Position numbers and translations under genes: made by a program. The notes beneath the pieces are model-generated. The model was not told the DNA's origin. It saw only the letters and a program-made list of their open reading frames with translations, and ran no database searches. From Schlesneria sp. (lineage in GTDB: Bacteria > Planctomycetota > Planctomycetia > Planctomycetales > Planctomycetaceae), in the NCBI GenBank assembly GCA_028291515.1, contig JAQGHU010000044.1:100879-164878 (forward strand): a DNA stretch of 64,000 nt. The letters run 5' to 3'. This document shows, piece after piece, positions 1 through 12,129 of the stretch (position 1 is its first letter; each line of letters begins with the position of its first letter).

Positions 1-490
1 GGCGGCTGTATTAAAGGAATCGCTTTTCCCCAGTACTTCTGATTCCACCGTGGTCGGGCCAAATTGGCCAAGGAGAGCCTTCTGAAGCTGTTTTCATAGT
101 GATTCAAATCTGGGCTCGTGTCGGTCAGATTTTGATCGGTCGCATTCTCGCCCAAGCGGACTACACGTCCTTCGACCGCCAACGAATAATGACATGATGG
201 GAATCGCGTTGTTGACCACGGAAGCGACGCAACCTGTGAGGGGGGGACTTAGAACGAATCCCTCGGATTAATCGGATTTCTTTATCAACAGGTTGCGCTT
301 TTCAGTCAAACTCATGGTTCGCAACTGCGTAAATTAAATAAGAGATTTGTACGAGAAAAAGGACGCTGGCTCCTTACTCGCCGCAACCTGCGAAGAAGCA
401 GAGGTTGCGAATATCTGTCAGCGGTTCAAACGTTCGCTTACGGTCATCAGGGCGACCCGCACAGAGAACGCGAGAGAAACAGGGGAGGTC
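1..490. other. Intergenic stretch, no gene seen
   Basis: I see no convincing coding region before the start at 491. The open frame extends upstream to 347, but that part has no signal-peptide logic, whereas position 491 follows a purine-rich AGGGGAGG at 481-488. The promoter of the Gly-rich protein should lie here but I could not identify clear -35/-10 or -24/-12 boxes. Confidence 0.5.
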
Positions 491-2467
491 ATGATGGTAT
501 CTCGACTCGTTCGCAATTGTGGATTGGCGCTCGCGATGGTCTGCGCAATACCCGGTTTGACCCTCGCACACGGTGGTGGTGGACACGGTGGCGGAGGCGG
601 GCATGGGGGAGGCGGCGGCCACGGTGGTGGCGGTGGACATTTTGGAGGCGGCGGCGGCCACATGGGCGGTGGTGGCATGCACATGGGTGGCGGCGGAATG
701 CATATGGGCGGCGGTCATATGGGTGGCGGGGCCATGCACATGGGCGGTGGTGGGATGCATATGGGTGGCGGCAACATGGGCGGTGCCCGTGTTGGCGGCA
801 TGGGTGGCGGTGCCATGCATATGGGCGGCGGAATGAACCATGGGCTCGGTGGATCGAATATTCATAGTCTAGGCGGAGCACGAATCGGTTCCAATGCCGG
901 TGTCGGCCGCGCTGGCGGTTCGTTCCTCGGAAACCACGGCAGCATGGGGAATGCTGGTGGCCTGCGATCCACAAACTTGTCGCACATGAGTGGTGCAAAT
1001 GGTCTTAATCGCGGCGGCTCATTCCTGGGTAACCACGGATCGGTCGGCGGCATGTCGGGTGCCAGACTGTCGACCGCCATGCATAATGGGAATAGTGGTT
1101 CGTTCCTCGGTAATCACGGAGGAATCGGTGGTGGACGCGGCGGGTTGGCCTTGGCGTCTCATAGTGGGGCCGGTGGATTCGGGAACCACGGACTTGGGGG
1201 AGTCGGCGGCAACTCGTTCGCGGGTCGTCACGGCGGCTCATTCAACGGTGTTGGTAATAGCAATCGACTGAACAGCACCAGCTTCAACCGAGTGAACAAC
1301 ACGAACGTCGTCAATAACTCGTTCGGGCGCGGTGGGAACTGGGGTTACGGTGGCTATGGTGGATACGGTCGTGGCTATGGTGGTTACGGCGGCTACGGTC
1401 GAGGTTTCGGATATGGGGGATATGGCCTCGGCCGCTATGGCTACGGATTTGGGTATCCGTATGGCGGCTATGGTTACGGTGGATATGGCTATGGGCGTGG
1501 TTTCGGCGGCGGCTTGCTGACCGGCCTGCTGTTCGGGCTTGGTTATGGTGGCTACGGATACGGTGGATATGGGGGATACGGTGGCTATGGCTACGGAGGG
1601 TACGGCGGATATGGGGGCTACGGTGGGTATGGAGGATATGGATCAGGTTACGGCTATGGTGGCTACGGCTATCCGTCATACGGATACAGCAACTACGGCA
1701 ATGGATACGGATATGGGAGCAGCTATGGCTACGCCCCGTATGCCACGGTCGTAAACCCAACACCAGTTGTGGCTGCTTCTGTCGATCCTTCGTTGACGAA
1801 TGTCGCCGCGACAACGCCAAACAATACCTCGACGGCCGCGAATAACTTTGCCGACCAGGGTGAAACCGCGTTCAGGAACGGCGACTACAATGCCGCCGCC
1901 TACTCACTGCAGCATGCAGTCGTCGATAATCCAAGTCCCGTTCTAATCCTGATGCATGCTCAAGCCTTGTTCGCAACCGGCAAATATCCGGAAGCGGCAG
2001 GTGCGACGCAGGCCGCGATGAGCCAACTGCCGAAGGATCAATGGGGCGTTGTCGTGAAGAACTACAAAGAGCTATACGGCAAGGTGGGCGACTACACAAG
2101 CCAACTGCGAGGTCTGGAAGCGGCTGCCAAGGACAAGCCAAGCGACCCAGCCCTGCGGTTCCTGTTGGGTTACCACTACGGCTACCTGGGATATCCTCAG
2201 CAGGCCGTCGATCAGTTGAATCAGGCCGTTGGGTTGTCGGCTCAGGACGAAATGGCCAAGCAACTGCGAGACGAAATGCAATCCAAGTTGCCGGGCGCAG
2301 CGGTCACGGTTCCTGTTCCGTCCGCGGTTCCTTCAGCCCCAGTAGTTCCACCATCTCCGACGCTGACACCGCCCGCATCGGCTGCATTGAAGAAGTTTGG
2401 GTTGAACCTGTCGGCGCTAATGCCGAATGGAGCTGCTCATTCCCTTTCAGGAGCATTGGCAAGCTAG
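491..2467 (+). CDS. Secreted glycine-rich repeat protein with C-terminal TPR-like region
   Basis: A 658-residue protein starting MMVSRLVRN with a Sec signal peptide (cleavage near LTLA-HGG). Residues about 25-120 are GGGH/GGGM/HMGGG repeats, about 120-270 are Gly/Ser/Asn rich with a recurring SFLGNHG motif (at least four copies), and about 285-430 are GYGGYG repeats. A globular alpha-helical end (about 460-620) has TPR-like spacing (FADQGETAFRNGDYNAAAYS, then LFATGKYPEAA, then FLLGYHYGYLGYPQQAVDQL). The tail is Pro/Val rich. Likely exported or envelope associated; function unknown. Start chosen because AGGGGAGG precedes it and it gives a proper signal peptide. A rho-independent terminator follows at 2557. 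The low-complexity part could be a structural or adhesive polymer and the TPR part a docking module; that is inference. Confidence 0.8.
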   Translation: MMVSRLVRNCGLALAMVCAIPGLTLAHGGGGHGGGGGHGGGGGHGGGGGHFGGGGGHMGGGGMHMGGGGMHMGGGHMGGGAMHMGGGGMHMGGGNMGGARVGGMGGGAMHMGGGMNHGLGGSNIHSLGGARIGSNAGVGRAGGSFLGNHGSMGNAGGLRSTNLSHMSGANGLNRGGSFLGNHGSVGGMSGARLSTAMHNGNSGSFLGNHGGIGGGRGGLALASHSGAGGFGNHGLGGVGGNSFAGRHGGSFNGVGNSNRLNSTSFNRVNNTNVVNNSFGRGGNWGYGGYGGYGRGYGGYGGYGRGFGYGGYGLGRYGYGFGYPYGGYGYGGYGYGRGFGGGLLTGLLFGLGYGGYGYGGYGGYGGYGYGGYGGYGGYGGYGGYGSGYGYGGYGYPSYGYSNYGNGYGYGSSYGYAPYATVVNPTPVVAASVDPSLTNVAATTPNNTSTAANNFADQGETAFRNGDYNAAAYSLQHAVVDNPSPVLILMHAQALFATGKYPEAAGATQAAMSQLPKDQWGVVVKNYKELYGKVGDYTSQLRGLEAAAKDKPSDPALRFLLGYHYGYLGYPQQAVDQLNQAVGLSAQDEMAKQLRDEMQSKLPGAAVTVPVPSAVPSAPVVPPSPTLTPPASAALKKFGLNLSALMPNGAAHSLSGALAS

Positions 2468-2556
2468 TTGATTCATTGATTGACCTTCGTTGGCTGTTCG
2501 AGCAAGTTTTGGACTCTCCGCTTGTTCGAGCAGGCTAACGAGGGGTCTCCCCAGCC

Positions 2557-2601
2557 CGAGGCACCGGTGATGATTTTCATTGCCGGTGCCTCGAGTTTTT
2601 G
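2557..2601 (+). terminator. Intrinsic terminator of the Gly-rich protein gene
   Basis: Stem CGAGGCACCGG (2557-2567) pairs with CCGGTGCCTCG (2583-2593), followed by AGTTTTT on the + strand. Confidence 0.75.
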
Positions 2602-2696
2602 GTGCCCCGTAGCCCAGACCTTGGGGCGAGCGTCAGTCGAGGTTGATCCCACATCGACATCCCCCCAAGCTCTCGGCGAGATTGGCTACAGTATCA

Positions 2697-3089
2697 CTAC
2701 GACTTCAAGTCGAGCTTCACTTCGTTGGTACCACCCGTGATCTTGCTCGTCAGATCCGTTGTTTCCGGGGCTCGGTACTTCTCAGGCACCTTCGAAACGG
2801 GGGGAGTGGGATTCTCTGGCGTGGGCGTTGGGGGAGTCACGCTCACTTTATATGTGCCGGGGACCATTCCCCCGGTGACGACGAACTTACCGTCGGCCAC
2901 CAAGGCGATCGCGGCGTCACCCGTCGAGGAGGATGAGAAATTGACAACACCTTCCGGCAACACTTGGCCATCGAGTGTGACGACTCCGCGGACTGTCGAA
3001 GGGGCGGTGGGGCGGGAAGAATCTCCGCACCCAAGCGTCGCCATCACGCAGAAGGCGGACGCAAACCATGCCAGGCTCGAATTCTTCAT
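2697..3089 (-). CDS. Small lipoprotein with carboxypeptidase-regulatory-like fold
   Basis: 130 residues. Signal peptide with lipobox (MATLGCG, Cys about 21) predicts a lipid-anchored protein. The body begins VRGVVTLDGQVLPEGVVNF and contains GTYKVSV, the pattern of the small beta-sandwich (transthyretin-like/carboxypeptidase regulatory) lipoproteins that are very common in planctomycetes. It lies 99 bases downstream of the DUF1559 gene on the same strand, the usual partner arrangement, so the two are probably co-transcribed. Role unknown; presumably an envelope or secretion-related component. Confidence 0.8.
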   Translation of the reverse strand: MKNSSLAWFASAFCVMATLGCGDSSRPTAPSTVRGVVTLDGQVLPEGVVNFSSSSTGDAAIALVADGKFVVTGGMVPGTYKVSVTPPTPTPENPTPPVSKVPEKYRAPETTDLTSKITGGTNEVKLDLKS

Positions 3090-3188
3090 GCTGTTCTCCA
3101 GGAACTGATCTGAAATCGGGGGTCAGCGGGTTTTCCGAGACCCCCGAGGTGGGTAGAGATAACGTTGGATCCTCAACACCAGAGCCGG

Positions 3189-4139
3189 TTAGAAATCGCC
3201 CACTGGAATGCCATCGTTTCGCGAGCACAGGTTGGCCAGTGTATTGAAGTCGATGTTGTTGGAGATGAATCGCACGGAACCGTCAGACAGCAAGACGTGG
3301 ATGCCGCCCGTGTGAAACGAATTGTAAACCGTGTTGGCGTCGTAGGGGCTATTGGAGCCACCTGCCGTTGTTGGCGAGTTGATCTTGTACTGCAGGCCAG
3401 ACAGCCCTGTACTCCAGGAATCAATCCCGGCGGGATTCGATGCCGTAACGGCGCCGGGGAAGTTCGTTCCGATGTAGCCACCATAGTAACCGCTGCGAAT
3501 GTCCGACGTTCCAATCTGACCCGATTGTTCCGCAACCATGATCGTATTGGACGATCCGTCCACCGCGTCACGCATGCGCGTCAGTTCGTTGTGCAGCAAC
3601 ATTCCGTTATTGGTGTAGAAGCCACCGTAGTTGCTGTTTGAGCCTACGACACGTCCTGCCACATCCGGGTTGGCTCCCGAGACTCCGACGTACATCGGGG
3701 TTTGGATAAACTGAGTGTTGCCTCCCAAGTTAGCGCAAGGATTGAGCGGGCTCGATGGGCAGACATAGGCGGATAACACTTTATTCGTCAACGCCGCGGT
3801 ATTCGTGTTAGACACATTTCCTGCGAAGGAAAGTGTGAAGTTCATGCTGTTGAACATAGGTCCCTGATCGAAATACGGAAAAATCTGCAGACGCCAGTTG
3901 GGGATCATGTAGGGGTTTTGTGACATCCCGTACGATCCGATGGGCCAGCAGGTATACGAGCTTTCGTAGTTGTGCATGGCCAGGCCCAACTGTTTCATGT
4001 TGTTCTTGCACTGTGTTCGGCGAGCAGCCTCACGGGCTTGCTGTACGGCGGGCAACAGCAATGCGATCAGCACGGCGATGATGGCGATCACCACCAACAG
4101 TTCGATTAACGTAAAGCCCTTACGAAAACGACGACTCAT
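3189..4139 (-). CDS. DUF1559 family pseudopilin-like protein
   Basis: 316 residues. The N-terminus ([20 protein letters not shown]) is a type IV prepilin/pseudopilin motif: basic leader, G|F cleavage site, E at +5 and one hydrophobic helix. It is followed by [20 protein letters not shown] and ends with a [21 protein letters not shown] segment, diagnostic of DUF1559, a family expanded in planctomycetes. Probably processed by a prepilin peptidase and placed at the cell envelope. A second paralogue is at 29810. Function of the family is not established. Confidence 0.95.
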   Translation of the reverse strand: MSRRFRKGFTLIELLVVIAIIAVLIALLLPAVQQAREAARRTQCKNNMKQLGLAMHNYESSYTCWPIGSYGMSQNPYMIPNWRLQIFPYFDQGPMFNSMNFTLSFAGNVSNTNTAALTNKVLSAYVCPSSPLNPCANLGGNTQFIQTPMYVGVSGANPDVAGRVVGSNSNYGGFYTNNGMLLHNELTRMRDAVDGSSNTIMVAEQSGQIGTSDIRSGYYGGYIGTNFPGAVTASNPAGIDSWSTGLSGLQYKINSPTTAGGSNSPYDANTVYNSFHTGGIHVLLSDGSVRFISNNIDFNTLANLCSRNDGIPVGDF

Positions 4140-5005
4140 ACAATTCCTTCAAAAGAAATCTGCAACGTAATTGACAAGATGGCGGAGGAACATTCAGTCC
4201 GACCGGGCGTAGACAAGTGCGACGGCGATTCACGCCTTTCGAAGGATTTAGAATTTTGATCCGCATGAACTGCAGATCACCTTCGTATGCCGACACTCAG
4301 TGAGATGGCCCAATGGCATGAAAAGCAACTCGCATGCCCGATGTCATCGTCGACTTTGCTGCGAGGCACGTCGAAAGATTGCTTGTGTCCGAATGGGGGC
4401 TTTTTTCGACACACGCCGCTTTCTTTACGACGAGTGGTTTACGTAAACCGTGTTCAAATGCCTCGGATCTTGGCAAGTCGGTCTGGTACGGTGTGAGAAT
4501 CCGAAGCCGCGGGATTGTTCTTGAAATCGGGCGAGCGAGTCATGTCGGCACGCGTATCACTCGTGCAGCGATGTCGCGCGCGAATGCAGACAAACTGATT
4601 TCTGATCGCAATGGTGCCTTCGGATAAGCGAAAAAATTACGGAGACCACAGCAGTGCGAGAAGTCTACTGATGCGACAGACCGTGTTACTCGAATCGTTC
4701 ATGACGGAGGTTCCCGTTTTCGTCATTCCCGCGCAGGCGGGAATCCAGCGAGTCTTGAGACAGTATCGATACGAGAATCTGGAATCTCGTATGGCTTCCA
4801 GCATTGGCTGATTCGGTGCAAATGAACTGGATTCCCGCCTGCGCGGGAATAACGGGAGGCGCAGCCCAGGCGACCGTCGACTGGCTCATGAATAATCCGG
4901 GCTAACTCGATCCGCGACATTTCCCTCGATATACTCCGCAGCACTGAATCCATGGCGGCGATGGACAGGCGTTCGTCAAATACGTTGCAGGGAAGGCATA
5001 CCGGG
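4140..5005. other. Long intergenic region with one palindromic repeat
   Basis: No recognisable gene in about 866 bases between the divergent DUF1559 and phosphorylase genes. It contains the inverted repeat at 4721-4854. Short open frames here have no recognisable features and I leave them out. Confidence 0.5.
4721..4854. repeat. Paired inverted repeat (GTCATTCCCGC family)
   Basis: Left arm 4721-4748 reads CGTCATTCCCGCGCAGGCGG plus GAATCCAG; right arm 4827-4854 is its reverse complement with one mismatch. Each arm is itself a small palindrome (TTCCCGCGCAGGCGGGAA). The same family occurs at 18440-18572. Such units are widespread in unrelated bacteria as mobile REP/MITE-like sequences. Confidence 0.8.
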
Positions 5006-7159
<2,154 letters not shown>

Positions 7160-7201
7160 TCGAACGATCAGTTCGGTGGTCTTCGAAAGTAGCAGCCGCT
7201 G

Positions 7202-7579
7202 ATGGACTCCCGATCCTCAACTTCACAACCCGACGAAACCGCATCCAAATCGCGGATGCGGTTCGTCGATGTTGTCCGGATCGCTGCGTTTGGAATTCTC
7301 GGCGCCGCGAGTCCCTGGATTGTGTGGGCTCTAGTGAGTGCAGTCCTACCGCTACTGGGATACCGGTGGGATTTCTTCCGCCACTTTCCAGCCGCGAAGA
7401 TCTCAATCCCGACTTCCGTAATTTGCGGCGTGTTGCACGCCTTGGCCGAGTGGCGATCGCTCCATCGGCGGTCACGGTCGAGTGATCCAGCAATCGAAGC
7501 CGCCGCCCGCCAGCAATTCGATTCGCATGACCATGCTGATTTGCATCGTGAACGGTCAAGATCCGAAGTGAAGCACTAG
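7202..7579 (+). CDS. Small hypothetical protein with one or two membrane segments
   Basis: 125 residues, starting 42 bases after glgP, so perhaps co-transcribed. A hydrophobic stretch at about 24-53 (IAAFGILGAASPWIVWALVS) suggests one long or two short membrane helices, and a second weaker one lies near residues 68-80. The C-terminus is charged and His/Arg rich. I do not recognise a family. No strong Shine-Dalgarno is visible, so the gene is plausible but not certain. Confidence 0.5.
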   Translation: MDSRSSTSQPDETASKSRMRFVDVVRIAAFGILGAASPWIVWALVSAVLPLLGYRWDFFRHFPAAKISIPTSVICGVLHALAEWRSLHRRSRSSDPAIEAAARQQFDSHDHADLHRERSRSEVKH

Positions 7580-7736
7580 CAGTATCTCTCGCCAATTGTC
7601 CGCGACTTCACTTGGTGCCCTGCCAATTCTGTGAAAGTCTCGGGACAACATCACAGTGCTGCTCGGATCGGCAAAAAGAGTGCATGACTCGTCGGGCGGG
7701 CCATGGTAAGATGAGAGACTGAAAAGGAGTCCTCAG

Positions 7737-7986
7737 ATGAATGTCAGTATCAATTTCCCAGACGAACTCGAAAAGGCCTTGCGTCTCACGGCAGCCGCAG
7801 CGGGCACGGATATCGGAACGTTCGTCAAACAAATTGTTGCTGAGCGATTGGCAGAGGGGGACCTGCCATCAGATCAAACCGCCGCAAGTTTTTGCGGAGC
7901 GGCAAGCGGCGTGGGTCAAGTTGCATCCGGTGTTAGACCATGCAATCGATGATAGCCGAGAGTCCTTCTACGCAGGTCGCGATTGA
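7737..7986 (+). pseudogene. Type II antitoxin, frameshifted
   Basis: The N-terminal half reads MNVSINFPDELEKALRLTAA...FVKQIVAERLAEGDLP (ribbon-helix-helix-like DNA-binding antitoxin), preceded by GAAAAGGAG. The C-terminal half is in the next frame and reads FAERQAAWVKLHPVLDHAID then DSRESFYAGRD, a typical antitoxin tail that would wrap its toxin. The shift falls near 7880-7895, next to a TTTTT run. In the original frame translation ends at 7952 with an unrelated tail. The rebuilt TGA (7984-7986) overlaps the toxin ATG (7986) as in coupled toxin/antitoxin operons. Confidence 0.7.
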
Positions 7987-8439
7987 TGCGGATTTTGGTC
8001 GATACCAATATTTTGCTGCGTCGGGCTCAACCGGCGAGCGCACACCATCAAATGACGCTTGATGCACTGACAGCGTTGGTGCGTGTGAAAGTCGATCTCT
8101 GCCTGGTGCCGCAGGTGATCTATGAATTTTGGGTGGCGGCAACTCGTCCCATCGAAGTCAATGGGTTGGGGCTCGATGTCGCGACGGCAGTCTGTCGACG
8201 CACTGCTGCGTGACTTTGTGCTATTCAGGGACGAGCGAGGAATTTTCGATAACTGGCGAACGCTCGTCATCGCTGAGGCAATAAAAGGGAAGACGGCCCA
8301 TGACGCCCGGCTGGTTGCGGCCATGCATCGACACGGACTGACGAACGTCTTGACATATAACACGCCGGACTTCGCTCGCTTCCGGGAGATCAACGTTTTT
8401 GGCCCAGGGGAAGTCTTAACAGGACGGCTACCCGTCTAA
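7986..8439 (+). pseudogene. PIN-domain toxin (VapC-like), frameshifted
   Basis: First frame: MRILVDTNILLRRAQPAS... (PIN start with the acidic Asp of VDTN), then LCLVPQVIYEFWVAATRP with the conserved YEFW-AATRP element; it stops at 8213. The remainder, DALLRDFVLFRDERGIFDNW and GKTAHDARLVAAMHRHGLTN...LTYNTPDFARF, is in the next frame to 8439 and carries the second and third acidic positions (HDARL, DFARF). One shift near 8180-8200 joins them. Predicted to have been an RNase toxin; now probably inactive. Its antitoxin upstream is frameshifted too. Confidence 0.75.
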
Positions 8440-8567
8440 AACTTACGGGACAATTGGTGACTTCAGTCAGCTAACCGTACGTCTGCAATGTCATTGAGCG
8501 ACACCCACGGCCAAATGCAAGGTTCCTTGACGATCGATCATTGGCCGCTCCCTCTCCACCAACGAAA

Positions 8568-8597
8568 AGAGCCCCGCTTGCGAACAAGCGGGGCTCT
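8568..8597 (-). terminator. Intrinsic terminator of the 8624 lipoprotein gene
   Basis: Perfect 13-bp stem AGAGCCCCGCTTG / CAAGCGGGGCTCT with a 4-base loop; on the minus strand it is followed by TTTT. It sits just after the stop of the minus-strand gene. Confidence 0.85.
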
Positions 8598-8623
8598 GGT
8601 GTTTAGTTGGTTGGCGTTGCGAC

Positions 8624-9232
8624 TTATTGAGCGGTCGCTGGGCCGGTGCAGCGGATCAGGTGATCGTGGTCGATGTAGACGACCTGAATCGTTTCGTCCT
8701 TGTGGTAGAACGGAACCGGCCAGTCGGATCGAATCACCTTGTCATAATACACGGTGCACTTGTAGTGGCAGTGATGCAGACGAGCGGGGCCGACCAGTGG
8801 GTAGAACCGGCAATCATCCATGCGGTCTACGATTGGTTCGACAACCATCTTGACGTTGCTTCGCTGAGTTTCTGCGATGAACGAGTTACCGCCCGATGTT
8901 TCATTCGGCAGGGCTCGCATGACTTCGTCGGGATACGGTGGATCCTGGCAGAAGGTCGGTGCGTGTTCGCCTTCGACGGGGTCCAATACTGGAACCTTGT
9001 CGTAGCGTTCTTCACGGATATACGCATCCTCAATCAGTTCGCTGTAGTACGGACTGACGGGGATCAACGGCGTCGTTCCGAAGTAGCCGCTCAGTTGGAA
9101 GGCATCGTACATCAGGCCGGCCATCAAGCCAAACCCTGTCATCGCGCCCAAGATGCAGCCGCTATTGGTCATTGTCATCAGACCGAGGCCGACCATGAGA
9201 CTGATGCGTTTGAGCAATGATCCTGGCTTCAT
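8624..9232 (-). CDS. Putative lipoprotein, function unknown
   Basis: About 202 residues. Three consecutive ATGs (9238, 9235, 9232) follow a GGAGAGG; I use the third because of spacing, and reject the 50-residue upstream extension to 9388. N-terminal basic residues, hydrophobic helix and lipobox-like TNSGCILG suggest lipidation; a Gly/Met/Leu-rich hydrophobic segment follows. The remainder is acidic, with several Cys/His (FCQDPP, RLHHCHYKCTVYYDKVIRSD) and an end rich in aromatic and His residues. The Cys/His cluster could bind metal, but no known motif is evident. Monocistronic, with its own terminator. Confidence 0.7.
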   Translation of the reverse strand: MKPGSLLKRISLMVGLGLMTMTNSGCILGAMTGFGLMAGLMYDAFQLSGYFGTTPLIPVSPYYSELIEDAYIREERYDKVPVLDPVEGEHAPTFCQDPPYPDEVMRALPNETSGGNSFIAETQRSNVKMVVEPIVDRMDDCRFYPLVGPARLHHCHYKCTVYYDKVIRSDWPVPFYHKDETIQVVYIDHDHLIRCTGPATAQ

Positions 9233-9503
9233 CATCATTCCTCTCCGGGAATTCGCTGACTGTCGACGTCGAGCCGAAGTTGGCTTTAAGACGCCATCAG
9301 GGGGTGACTCATGAACTGAGCCGTCTGATGGTTTCTCATGTGTTTTGCAGATCATCAACTGATGATCCTCGTCACACCCAGCGACCACCCGACCTGAACG
9401 GTTATGCTGTATGTATCGAGTCTTTCAGGTCAAAACTTGTGAAAATCTTCCGACTTTACCGATTATGGCGATCAGGTTGTTGACCCTGGTCATTAAATGG
9501 AAA

Positions 9504-9533
9504 CAGCGTCTGCGAAAGGGTTCGCAGACGCTG
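9504..9533 (-). terminator. Hairpin downstream of the BON-domain gene
   Basis: Perfect 13-bp stem CAGCGTCTGCGAA / TTCGCAGACGCTG with 4-base loop; on the minus strand followed by TTTCCATTT, a weak T-tract. Probably ends the transcript from 10976; a stand-alone structured element is possible. Confidence 0.55.
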
Positions 9534-9695
9534 AGCCATTCATCGGCAGCCAGATCACGGTCAACTGGCCGCCTTGCAGCAGATAGAGCTGACGCTATGT
9601 CTTAAAGGTTCTCGAAGCGAGCTTGTTTGTGGGCCCATGACAGACCGACCGTGTGAAGCGTCGCGTGTCCTCAGGGCAAGCCCCAGGACATCCGA

Positions 9696-10976
<1,281 letters not shown>

Positions 10977-11609
10977 GGAATGGTTCTCCTTCGATTCCTC
11001 GCTGACCGTCTTCGAATCTGCTGGGACGGGCTCATCCGGCGACAAAACATTCGAGAATGGCATCGAATGGACTTCATCGGAACTCCGGACGACGAATCAG
11101 CTGTTTGGTGGACCACATGGTCCGGCCAGAATTGCCGAGGAGACGGAACTAGTGCTCCGCCAACCCAGGCGCGCTGATTCCCCGTTCCATCTATTCATCG
11201 GTCGGGAAAGTCCGAATACACAAACTATTCTGGTTGTTTCGAGAAAATGAGTTCTAACGAAGAGGCCGGTTGAATCGAGTTCAGCGAATTTCGGGCAGTC
11301 AAGATCACCTCACTCCAGCGCCAATCCACCTGACACGGTTCAGAAATGAAGTGGCTTAAGGTGTTTTTGGGTAATCTGTTATGTGTCTTGATTCGCCGAA
11401 TTTCGACAGCAGCCCGACCCATAGATCCCGACGATCCAATAAGAATCGTTTCCCAAATTCTGCAGACTGCCAACTCGATTTCGCCGTGAAACGCTGCGGC
11501 GCTGGTTATCAGCTGCTGGTCGCAGTATACTCCCGACCCCGATTTACGTGCTGGTCGCGGATCGGTAACGGAAAAGCTGCTCGGGATTTAAAGAGACTCA
11601 GGAACGGCG
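10977..11609. other. Divergent intergenic region
   Basis: About 630 bases between the BON gene (minus) and the basic/acidic protein at 11610 (plus). It must hold both promoters; I see no gene, repeat or clear box in it. Confidence 0.5.
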
Positions 11610-12062
11610 ATGGCTCGTAAAACACCCAGTCGATTGGAATTGCGAAAGCAAGCCGAAGCGGTCGAAGCCGCGGGCGGCGAAAAGGGCAGCGAAGAAAAAA
11701 AGACGCGCGCTAAGTCGACGAAGGCGGCCGTCCCTCGCGCGAAACGCACCAAAGAAAAGGTGCAGGCGCGCAAGCGACTGGTTTGGGTCGTCTACAGCGG
11801 CAGCATGAAAGAAGAAGGGCGGTTCGCCTACGACCAGCTGGAAGCGGCTCATGAAAAGATCGAGCAACTGAAGCTGAAGTCCAAGAAGCTGTACTTCATT
11901 CAGCCTGTCAAAGAAATCCTCGGCGAAGGTGGTGTGGTCATCGCCAAGTCGGCAGTGATCGATTTGGATGACGAACCTGTCAAGCCAAAGAAGAAGCCAG
12001 TTCGCTCGGAAGATGATGAAGAAGAGGAAGAAGAAGAGGCGGAGGAGGACGACGACGAGTGA
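11610..12062 (+). CDS. Charged conserved hypothetical protein with poly-acidic tail
   Basis: 150 residues: a Lys/Arg/Ala-rich N-terminal half (about 1-55), a compact middle (KRLVWVVYSGSMKEEGRFAY ... KKLYFIQPVKEI), and a tail of about 20 Glu/Asp. This bipolar charge pattern recalls nucleic-acid-associated or chaperone-like proteins, but I recognise no named family. Preceded by CAGGAACG. Ends at a bidirectional terminator. Confidence 0.75.
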   Translation: MARKTPSRLELRKQAEAVEAAGGEKGSEEKKTRAKSTKAAVPRAKRTKEKVQARKRLVWVVYSGSMKEEGRFAYDQLEAAHEKIEQLKLKSKKLYFIQPVKEILGEGGVVIAKSAVIDLDDEPVKPKKKPVRSEDDEEEEEEEAEEDDDE

Positions 12063-12088
12063 TTCGTGTCGTGATTGACCGCAAGAAT

Positions 12089-12127
12089 AAAACGCCCCTG
12101 CTTGATGATTCAGGCCGGGGCGTTTCG
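12089..12127. terminator. Bidirectional intrinsic terminator
   Basis: Stem AAAACGCCCC / GGGGCGTTT with T-rich flanks on both strands (TTTCGCTTTA on +, TTTTATTCTT on -). It separates the convergent genes 11610-12062 (+) and 12130-13203 (-). Confidence 0.8.
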
Positions 12128-12129
12128 CT

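Noticed and set aside
374..1820. Several long open frames opposite to and out of frame with the Gly-rich gene
   Set aside because: They are His/Arg/Pro-rich shadows caused by the GGN-GGN and GGY-TAY repeat codons; none has a ribosome site or a natural protein composition.
4334..4627. 97-codon + strand frame between DUF1559 and glgP
   Set aside because: No ribosome site, no recognisable fold, and codon choice unlike its neighbours.
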